From an uncultured Desulfovibrionaceae bacterium (GTDB lineage Bacteria; Desulfobacterota; Desulfovibrionia; Desulfovibrionales; Desulfovibrionaceae), in assembly GCA_947178315.1 (NCBI GenBank), contig CAMWXW010000051.1, positions 1 to 5,212 on the forward strand: a stretch of 5,212 nucleotides of DNA, read 5' to 3'. The translations under genes and the position numbers were made by a program. Position 1 is the first letter of the stretch; each line of letters begins with the position of its first letter. The notes under the pieces are model-generated. The model searched no databases and was not told the DNA's origin. It was given only the letters and a program-made list of their open reading frames with translations. Positions 1 through 5,212 of this stretch are shown piece after piece.

Positions 1-1
1 C

Positions 2-1627
2 TTTAGTACTCTTGTTATTCTTTTCATTTATAATTTTTATACAGTCATTTCTATAGATCCAATACACAGAATGTGTTATACACTCTTTCTGTTTACGCTT
101 GCTTTTCTTGGTATCGATATCACACTTCGTTCTTATCTAGCACATGCCTCTCGTAAGGGGTTGGGAGTTATTCTCTATAGTATTGCATTTATATCTCTTG
201 TCATAATACAGATAATCTTCTTTAGTATTCCTCTTACCATGATAGGGTATAATGTACTTTTTGGTAGAAAAGTCGATATGGATTTTTTCTTCCCGATATT
301 TCAAACAAATATATTCGAGGTACAAGAATTTGTTCTTGGGTTCTTGCCTTATTCTGTATGGATATATGTATTCATCTTTTGTGGTGTGATGTGGTATATT
401 CAGAGAAAGAGTATAGTTCATATAGGAAGAAAAAAGACATATTATTTAGGGGTATGTTCTTGTGTTCTCTTAGTACTCCTAGTTACATTAAACATACAAC
501 GTCATCTTATCTTATATACCATGTATGTTGATGCAAAACATGTATATTATAGTGCACCGTTGGCATATACACTCCATAGAGAAGAAAATATACAAAAACT
601 CAAGATCAATGAGCTAAAGAAAAAAGGTCTCTATGTTGTTATTATAGGTGAATCTGCAACACGTCTTGGGTGGGGGGCGTATGGATATTATAGAGATACG
701 ACACCTTTTATATCAAGCAATCTCACAAATCCAAACTATGTATTAATTAATCGTGCATATTCACCTGCAGACTCAACAGAGCAATCACTTTTTTATGTTC
801 TCACAAGCATGAGTCAATATATTCCGGTAAATGATACAGAAATACTTTCCATTGTAGATGTTCTAAAAAAAGCAGGATTGAAAACAATTTGGATAAGCAA
901 TCATGGTGTCTATAATACAAATAGTGCAAAAGTCCGCTCGGTGTCTGATGAGGCTGATATCGTTATCTCTGATATCGAAGGAAAGGTACAGGTACAGCAA
1001 TATGATGAATATCTTTTGCCTTATATAGAAAAAGTCTTACATGAGGAAGAGCATGAGGGTGGGACTGTCCTTTTTATCCATCTCTATGGAAGTCATCTAC
1101 GTTTCTATCATCGTTACGATAGAGCAAAGTATAGCATCTTTAGTGATACCCCACGTTATGAAGAAGGAAAAAATATCGATCCTGCATCTATCAATCATTA
1201 TGATAATAGTATATATGCAACAGATGATCTTTTAAGACGTATCACAGAAATGGTAGAGAATCGAGATGATTTTGAATTTCTTGTCTATGTAAGTGATCAT
1301 GGAGAAGGAGTTTATAAAGGTGTACTTCGAGGAAATCCACAGAGCTTCCCTGATGTGATAGAAGTTCCACTTTATTTTTATATGTCTAATAAATATATAA
1401 AAGAGCATAAGGAACGAGTAGAGATATTACGAACACATGCGACACAAGGGTATAGTACGGATATGTTATTCGATACCCTACTTGGACTTTTCACTATAGA
1501 AGGTAATTGGTATAGAGCAGAACATGATTTAAGTAGCCCTCTCTATATGCATAACTATGAAACTCTCAAGACAAAGTCAGGGACTACCTATGTACATAGT
1601 TTATTTACAGAAAAGAAGGATACATAG
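2..1627 (+). CDS. Phosphoethanolamine transferase, sulfatase-fold membrane enzyme (EptA/CptA-like), 5' partial
   Basis: Likely transfers phosphoethanolamine from phosphatidylethanolamine to a lipid A, core sugar or other glycan acceptor on the periplasmic face of the inner membrane. The frame is open from base 2, so the ATG at 71 is internal and the true start lies upstream; 541 codons are present, against about 577 in E. coli CptA. Hydrophobic segments lie near nt 2-52, 71-121, 158-229, 329-400 and 440-496, fitting the family's five-helix domain. A QTNxxE motif (Q codon 302-304) matches the Thr/Glu substrate-site pair of EptA/MCR enzymes. The sulfatase-like domain follows: GES (metal Glu codon 650-652), LGWGAYGYYRDTTPF, candidate nucleophile Thr in DSTEQS (776-778), HLYGSH (1079-1096) and SDHGE (Asp 1295-1297, His 1298-1300). 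The HLxGSHxxxxxRY and SDHGExVY patterns look closest to CptA/EptC. Family is confident; the acceptor is unknown. Confidence 0.85.
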   Translation, partial: FSTLVILFIYNFYTVISIDPIHRMCYTLFLFTLAFLGIDITLRSYLAHASRKGLGVILYSIAFISLVIIQIIFFSIPLTMIGYNVLFGRKVDMDFFFPIFQTNIFEVQEFVLGFLPYSVWIYVFIFCGVMWYIQRKSIVHIGRKKTYYLGVCSCVLLVLLVTLNIQRHLILYTMYVDAKHVYYSAPLAYTLHREENIQKLKINELKKKGLYVVIIGESATRLGWGAYGYYRDTTPFISSNLTNPNYVLINRAYSPADSTEQSLFYVLTSMSQYIPVNDTEILSIVDVLKKAGLKTIWISNHGVYNTNSAKVRSVSDEADIVISDIEGKVQVQQYDEYLLPYIEKVLHEEEHEGGTVLFIHLYGSHLRFYHRYDRAKYSIFSDTPRYEEGKNIDPASINHYDNSIYATDDLLRRITEMVENRDDFEFLVYVSDHGEGVYKGVLRGNPQSFPDVIEVPLYFYMSNKYIKEHKERVEILRTHATQGYSTDMLFDTLLGLFTIEGNWYRAEHDLSSPLYMHNYETLKTKSGTTYVHSLFTEKKDT

Positions 1628-1651
1628 TCATAGATATTGTGTAGATAACAC

Positions 1652-1822
1652 ATGAAAATGAATGAAATAAGAGAGATAGAACACGTTTTTTATACAAGCA
1701 CTCCTTTTTATAAAAAGGAGTTGCAAAAAAAAAAGGAATATTGTATGTCTAATATAGTTTTGGGTTATGATGGGAAGTCTGTAATACAGAGGAATTCTTA
1801 TGAGTGTTGTATCATAACATAA
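1652..1822 (+). CDS. Possible small hypothetical protein, 56 aa, just upstream of tkt
   Basis: This ORF begins MKMNEIREIE and ends YECCIIT, with TAA at 1820-1822. An in-frame TAA at 1646-1648 makes ATG 1652 the earliest ATG start. It is hydrophilic and Lys/Glu-rich in the first half (KKELQKKKEY around residues 21-30), with three cysteines (residues 31, 52, 53), no signal peptide and no membrane segment. I do not recognise the family. In favour of a gene: it fills most of the spacer, runs in the same direction, uses AT-rich codons like its neighbours, and stops 11 bases before tkt, which would suit translational coupling. Against: no clear Shine-Dalgarno precedes ATG 1652, it contains a large palindrome and an A10 run, and a 56-codon ORF can occur by chance. 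An internal in-frame ATG at 1745 has an AAGGA (1733-1737) seven bases upstream and would give a 25-residue peptide, so a short leader peptide is an alternative. Confidence 0.35.
   Translation: MKMNEIREIEHVFYTSTPFYKKELQKKKEYCMSNIVLGYDGKSVIQRNSYECCIIT
1700..1721. repeat. Perfect 22-base palindrome with T6 and A10 flanks
   Basis: Arms ACTCCTTTTT (1700-1709) and AAAAAGGAGT (1712-1721) are exact inverse complements around a central AT. With one bulged T the stem can extend to G1698-C1724. A T6 run (1686-1691) and an A10 run (1725-1734) flank it symmetrically and could pair further in RNA. It is not a standard intrinsic terminator on either strand, because neither side has a T run immediately 3' of the hairpin. 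It could be an operator for a dimeric regulator, an mRNA stem-loop controlling the downstream AAGGA and ATG 1745, or an atypical processing site. The symmetry is seen directly; the role is inferred. Confidence 0.5.
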
Positions 1823-1824
1823 GT

Positions 1825-1832
1825 GGGGGAGG
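1825..1832 (+). promoter_or_regulatory. Ribosome binding site of tkt (closely spaced)
   Basis: The purine block GGGGGAGG lies directly before ATG 1834. Its GGAGG core leaves only one base before the ATG, shorter than usual, although the upstream G run could pair with wobble at a spacing of about four. It favours ATG 1834 over the GTG at 1804. The block sits just after the stop of the 56-codon ORF, so ribosomes finishing that ORF could restart here. Confidence 0.55.
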
Positions 1833-1833
1833 A

Positions 1834-3828
1834 ATGCACAATAGAAATGCAAATGCATTGCGAATGTTAGCAATTGATGCAGTAGAGCAAGCTCAATCTG
1901 GACACCCTGGGGCGGTAATGGGTATGGCAGATATAGCTCTTGTATTATGGAAATATTTTGTTACACATGACCCCAATAATCCAACGTTACCTATCCGAGA
2001 TAGAATTATTCTTTCTAATGGACATGCATCTATGATGCTGTATGGAGCTCTTCATCTTATGGGGTATCCATCATTTACGTTAGAAGAGATCAAAAATTTT
2101 CGTCAACTGGGTTCAATTACAACAGGACACCCAGAATATGATATCAATGCAGGCGTAGAATATAGTACAGGCCCTTTAGGACAAGGTTTAGCTGGAGCTG
2201 TAGGTATGGCTCTTGGAGAGCAATTATGTGCATCTCGCTATAATACAGAAGATATTACTCTTTTTGATAACTATACCTACGTTTTTGTGGGAGATGGTTG
2301 CTTAATGGAAGGTATCTCTCATGAGGTATGTTCTTTAGCTGGTACATTGGGACTCCATAAACTCATAGTTCTCTACGATAGCAATGGTATCTCTATAGAT
2401 GGTAAAGTAGAATCATGGTTTTCTGAGAATGTTGCTATGCGATTTCGAGGGTACGGTTGGAATGTACTAGATGAAGTAGATGGTCATGATGAAAATGCAA
2501 TCTATAATGCAATAGCAAGTGCAAGAGAACAAAGATCAGCACCAACACTAATACCATTTCGTACTGTTATAGGATACGGTTCTCCAAACAAGGCTGGAAC
2601 ATCAAAAGTACATGGTTCTCCTCTTGGTAGTGAGGAAGTACAACGTGTTCGAGAAGCATATGCGTGGGAGTACGATCCTTTTGTCATTCCACAAGATGTA
2701 TATGAATATTGGAATGCAGAAAAACAAGGTGCAGAGCATACGCAACGTTATAATGCTTTATGTGAAGAATATAGAAAACGTTACCCTAAACAGTGGGAAG
2801 AGCTTACAAGCCGTAGAGAGAAGCTATATCCTTCAGCGTTATATGATACTTTTTCTAATGCCAAAGAGGAAGCGAAGGGCAAGCAAGAGGCAGAGGCAAC
2901 ACGAATATCTTCTCATAAAGTGATAGAGAAGATTGTACCAATTTTACCTTGGATTGTAGGTGGTTCGGCAGATTTAACACCCTCTGTAGGGACATATGCA
3001 ACATCATCAGAGACTATTTCTAAAGAACATCTTTCTGGTAACTATCTTTCTTACGGGGTACGTGAATTTGGTATGTACGCAATTATGAATGGACTCTCAC
3101 TATATGAAAATACATTGCCCTATGGTGGGACATTCCTTGTTTTTTCAGATTATGCCAAACCAGCGTTACGACTTGCATCAATGATGAAAACTCATGTGAT
3201 CTGGGTATTTACACATGATTCTATCGGTGTTGGAGAAGATGGTCCAACACACCAGCCTATAGAACACCTCACTATGCTTCGTAGTATTCCTCATGTAGAT
3301 GTATGGCGTCCTGCAGATGCATTAGAAACTATATATGCGTGGGAATATGCAGTCATGCAGAGTACTTCTCCAACAGCACTTGTCCTATCTCGTCAGAACG
3401 TGCCTCAGCTACATAGAGAAGGTATAGATAGCTCTTCTATAGCAAAAGGGGGGTATATTATTCGTGATATTGAAAATCCAGATATAGTACTTATTGGAAC
3501 TGGCTCAGAGCTTTCTCTTGTAATACAAGCACAAGAAGTATTATATGAACAAGGTATACGAGCATCAGTTGTTTCTATGCCTTCTACAACAGTATTTGAA
3601 AAGCAATCAAAAGAGTATCAGCAAAATGTCTTGCCACACACTCTTCCTAAGGTAGTAGTAGAAGCAGGAGATGCACTTTTTTGGTATAAATATATTGGAA
3701 ATAATGGGTGTATTATCTCTATGGAAGACTATGGAAAAAGTGGGAAAGGGAATGAGCTTTTTGAATACTATGGTTTTAGTGTAGAGCATATTGTAACACG
3801 CATTGTTTCTTTTCTAAAAGGAGAATAG
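1834..3828 (+). CDS. tkt: Transketolase
   Basis: Thiamine-diphosphate enzyme of the non-oxidative pentose phosphate pathway. It moves two-carbon ketol units between sugar phosphates (xylulose 5-phosphate donor; ribose 5-phosphate or erythrose 4-phosphate acceptor) in the cytoplasm. From ATG 1834 it has 664 residues. Order: thiamine-binding domain with SGHPG (His24), SNGHAS (His64), GHPE (His99), GPLGQG (113-118), GDG (153-155) and the cofactor/metal Asn184, then THxxHG-like GTSKVHG (His260); pyrimidine-binding domain with Arg357, GGSADLTPS (376-384), catalytic Glu411 in YGVREFG, THDSIGVGEDGPTHQP (His461, Asp469, His473) and LSRQN (Arg520); then the C-terminal domain. All key residues known from E. 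coli and yeast enzymes are present. GTG 1804 would add ten residues (MLYHNISGGG) without a family counterpart; an in-frame TGA at 1801 bars anything longer. The gene runs straight into pgk, one base after its stop. Confidence 0.97.
   Translation: MHNRNANALRMLAIDAVEQAQSGHPGAVMGMADIALVLWKYFVTHDPNNPTLPIRDRIILSNGHASMMLYGALHLMGYPSFTLEEIKNFRQLGSITTGHPEYDINAGVEYSTGPLGQGLAGAVGMALGEQLCASRYNTEDITLFDNYTYVFVGDGCLMEGISHEVCSLAGTLGLHKLIVLYDSNGISIDGKVESWFSENVAMRFRGYGWNVLDEVDGHDENAIYNAIASAREQRSAPTLIPFRTVIGYGSPNKAGTSKVHGSPLGSEEVQRVREAYAWEYDPFVIPQDVYEYWNAEKQGAEHTQRYNALCEEYRKRYPKQWEELTSRREKLYPSALYDTFSNAKEEAKGKQEAEATRISSHKVIEKIVPILPWIVGGSADLTPSVGTYATSSETISKEHLSGNYLSYGVREFGMYAIMNGLSLYENTLPYGGTFLVFSDYAKPALRLASMMKTHVIWVFTHDSIGVGEDGPTHQPIEHLTMLRSIPHVDVWRPADALETIYAWEYAVMQSTSPTALVLSRQNVPQLHREGIDSSSIAKGGYIIRDIENPDIVLIGTGSELSLVIQAQEVLYEQGIRASVVSMPSTTVFEKQSKEYQQNVLPHTLPKVVVEAGDALFWYKYIGNNGCIISMEDYGKSGKGNELFEYYGFSVEHIVTRIVSFLKGE
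3818..3823 (+). promoter_or_regulatory. Ribosome binding site of pgk
   Basis: AAGGAG lies six bases before ATG 3830 and inside the last codons of tkt. This spacing is optimal and selects ATG 3830 over the second ATG at 3836. Its position within tkt supports co-translation from one mRNA. Confidence 0.85.
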
Positions 3829-3829
3829 T

Positions 3830-4978
3830 ATGAAGATGAGAACAATACACGATGCAGAAATACAGGGCAAAACAGTTCTTATTCGTTCAGATTTGAATGT
3901 GCCAATAGAGAATGGAGTTATTCAGTCCAATCAGCGTATTGTGTCTTCTCTTGCAACCATACAATATGTATTGGAACATGGAGGAAAAGTAGTCCTCTTT
4001 TCTCATCTAGGTAGACCTAAGGCTGGAGAGTATGATTCAAAGTACTCATTATTACCAGTTGCACAGGACTTATCTCGACTACTTTGTTTTGATGTCCCTC
4101 TCGCTAAAGAATATATGCAAGGTATTCTTCCAGAGGGACAATGCGTGTTATGTGAGAATATACGTTTTGTAAAAGGAGAGGTAGAGAATTCAGTAGAAAT
4201 AGCACAGCAATTAGCACGTCTAGGTGATATCTTTGTGATGGATGCGTTTGGAACAGCACATCGTAGTCATGCTTCTACTGTAGGTATTACTTCATTTCTT
4301 CCATCATATGCAGGTATTCTTGTAGAAGAAGAGGTACAGGCGCTTACAAAAGCAATAGAAAGTGTAGAAAAACCAAGTCTTGCAATTATAGGTGGTTCTA
4401 AAGTATCTAGCAAGCTTGAGGTTTTAGGACATCTCTCTCATCGTATGGATAAAATAATTGTAGGTGGTGGAATTGCAAATACATTTTTAGCAGCAGCAGG
4501 ATATGCTATCGGGAAATCACTTTATGAGCCAGATTTAATAGAAGAAGCAAAAAAAATAATGAAGCATACAGAGATACTATTGCCAAAAGATGTTGGTGTA
4601 GTAAAAGAAATCAATGAAGCAAGTATTGTACTTTATAAGGGAATCGATTCTTTAGAAGAAGATGATATTATTGTAGATGTAGGTATGCTTACAAGTGCAT
4701 ACTATGCAGATATGATAGAAACTGCCTCAACAATAGTATGGAATGGTCCTGTAGGTATATTTGAAATAGCTTCTATGAGCTATGGTACAGAAGCACTCTG
4801 TAGAGCAATAGCAGATAGTAGAGCATACTCATTAGCTGGAGGAGGAGATACAATTTCTGCTATAGAAAAATTTGGTATTGCAGAATATGTATCCTATATC
4901 TCAACAGGAGGAGGGGCATTCTTAGAATATATAGAGGGTAAACAATTGCCAGCACTCGCTGTATTAGAATGTAGATAA
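3830..4978 (+). CDS. pgk: Phosphoglycerate kinase
   Basis: Cytoplasmic glycolytic enzyme that reversibly transfers phosphate from 1,3-bisphosphoglycerate to ADP, giving 3-phosphoglycerate and ATP. The 382 residues match the usual bacterial single-chain length (E. coli 387). The N-terminal substrate domain shows IRSDLNVP (18-25), SHLGRP (58-63), ENIRF (109-113) and DAFGTAHR (138-145). The C-terminal nucleotide domain shows GGSKVSSK (188-195), VGGGIANTF (211-219), WNGPVGIFE (304-312), GGGDT (337-341) and STGGGAFLE (358-366). All the basic and glycine-rich motifs needed for activity are intact, and DAFGTAHR plus overall similarity recall the E. coli form. It starts one base after the tkt stop and is followed seven bases later by rlmN, so it sits in the middle of a compact operon. 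I see no fusion to triosephosphate isomerase and no neighbouring gap gene in the window. Confidence 0.98.
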   Translation: MKMRTIHDAEIQGKTVLIRSDLNVPIENGVIQSNQRIVSSLATIQYVLEHGGKVVLFSHLGRPKAGEYDSKYSLLPVAQDLSRLLCFDVPLAKEYMQGILPEGQCVLCENIRFVKGEVENSVEIAQQLARLGDIFVMDAFGTAHRSHASTVGITSFLPSYAGILVEEEVQALTKAIESVEKPSLAIIGGSKVSSKLEVLGHLSHRMDKIIVGGGIANTFLAAAGYAIGKSLYEPDLIEEAKKIMKHTEILLPKDVGVVKEINEASIVLYKGIDSLEEDDIIVDVGMLTSAYYADMIETASTIVWNGPVGIFEIASMSYGTEALCRAIADSRAYSLAGGGDTISAIEKFGIAEYVSYISTGGGAFLEYIEGKQLPALAVLECR

Positions 4979-4985
4979 ATATGCT

Positions 4986-5212
4986 ATGATAGATATTTTG
5001 AACAAGACATATGATGAGCTTATATTATATGTAGAATCTCTTGGGGAAAAGCCATTTCGAGGCAAGCAATTATGGCATTGGCTTTGGAATAAGCGTGTGA
5101 GAGCATTTGATGAAATGCACACGCTCTCACGTGCATTTAGAGAAACGTTATCTCGTGCAGCTCAGATTATATATCCTACAATAGTAAAGCGTGAACAAAG
5201 TAGTGATGGAAC
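4986..5212 (+). CDS. rlmN: Dual-specificity 23S rRNA/tRNA adenine-C2 methyltransferase RlmN, 3' partial
   Basis: RlmN is a radical SAM enzyme that methylates C2 of A2503 in 23S rRNA and of A37 in some tRNAs. Only the N-terminal accessory domain is in the window (75 complete codons). LGEKPFRGKQLWHWLW (residues 19-34), FDEM and KREQSSDGT near the right edge align closely with E. coli RlmN (LGEKPFRADQVMKWMY, FDEM, EEQRSSDGT). The iron-sulfur CxxxCxxC motif and catalytic cysteines lie beyond the edge and cannot be checked. ATG 4986 is the first possible ATG, because an in-frame TAG lies at 4965-4967. No Shine-Dalgarno is evident, so translation probably depends on ribosomes finishing pgk seven bases upstream. 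The nearby resistance paralogue Cfr is less likely given the RlmN-type N-terminus and the housekeeping context. Confidence 0.92.
   Translation, partial: MIDILNKTYDELILYVESLGEKPFRGKQLWHWLWNKRVRAFDEMHTLSRAFRETLSRAAQIIYPTIVKREQSSDG

Noticed and set aside
1640..1648. Shared 9-mer TGTAGATAA before ATG 1652 and at the pgk stop (4970-4978)
   Set aside because: The second copy encodes the last codons and stop of pgk and the distances to the next start differ, so it is probably coincidence in AT-rich sequence.
1638..1652. Small TGTGT/ACACA hairpin at the start of the candidate small ORF
   Set aside because: Only five base pairs with no following T run; too weak to call as a regulatory structure.
1698..1734. 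Intrinsic terminator for the transferase gene
   Set aside because: The hairpin is strong, but on the plus strand it is followed by A10 and not a T run; on the minus strand the T run precedes the hairpin. Neither direction fits a standard terminator.
1721..1755. Promoter with TTGCAA (1721-1726) and TAATAT (1750-1755)
   Set aside because: Each box matches the sigma-70 consensus at four of six positions but the spacer is 23 bases, too long. Such matches are expected by chance in AT-rich DNA.
1628..1873. Minus-strand 81-codon ORF across the spacer
   Set aside because: Its start lies inside well-supported tkt coding sequence, its composition is the complement of A/T-rich runs, and it has no recognisable domain. 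It reads as a shadow.
2902..2919. Loss of the substrate-binding arginine in transketolase (apparent SSHK in place of SRK)
   Set aside because: Aligning through the following helix and GGSADL places Arg357 at the position of E. coli Arg358, so the residue is conserved.

Overview
The window is AT-rich bacterial DNA in which every supported gene reads left to right. It holds the 3' part of a membrane phosphoethanolamine-transferase-like gene (open at the left edge), a roughly 200-base spacer with a possible small gene, then transketolase (tkt), phosphoglycerate kinase (pgk) and the first 75 codons of rlmN (cut by the right edge). No rRNA, tRNA, CRISPR array, insertion sequence or defence system is visible. 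All long minus-strand and alternative-frame ORFs lie across better-supported genes and read as shadows.

A periplasm-facing lipid or glycan phosphoethanolamine transferase points to a Gram-negative (diderm) bacterium. Transketolase and PGK both resemble the Escherichia coli type in length and motifs: transketolase is 664 residues from the chosen start, against 663 in E. coli TktA, with E411, H473 and R520 at the same residue numbers. Codons prefer A or T in the third position, with frequent ATA, AGA and CGT. The phylum cannot be fixed by eye; a low-GC host-associated proteobacterium or a spirochaete are both possible.

Layout: 2-1627, transferase (N-terminus missing, about five membrane segments, then a sulfatase-fold catalytic domain). 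1628-1833, spacer containing a perfect 22-base palindrome, an A10 run and an unlisted 56-codon ORF (1652-1822) that ends 11 bases before the tkt start. 1834-3828, tkt. 3830-4978, pgk, one base after tkt and with its ribosome binding site inside the end of tkt. 4986-5212, rlmN, seven bases after pgk.

tkt, pgk and rlmN are packed tightly enough to be one transcription unit, linking the non-oxidative pentose phosphate pathway and lower glycolysis (shared intermediate glyceraldehyde 3-phosphate) with an rRNA/tRNA methylase. Whether the transferase gene belongs to the same transcript is unclear, because no standard terminator or convincing promoter is seen in the spacer. The core genes look ordinary. 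The spacer before tkt is the part most worth a second look. I see no evidence for a wholly new system here.
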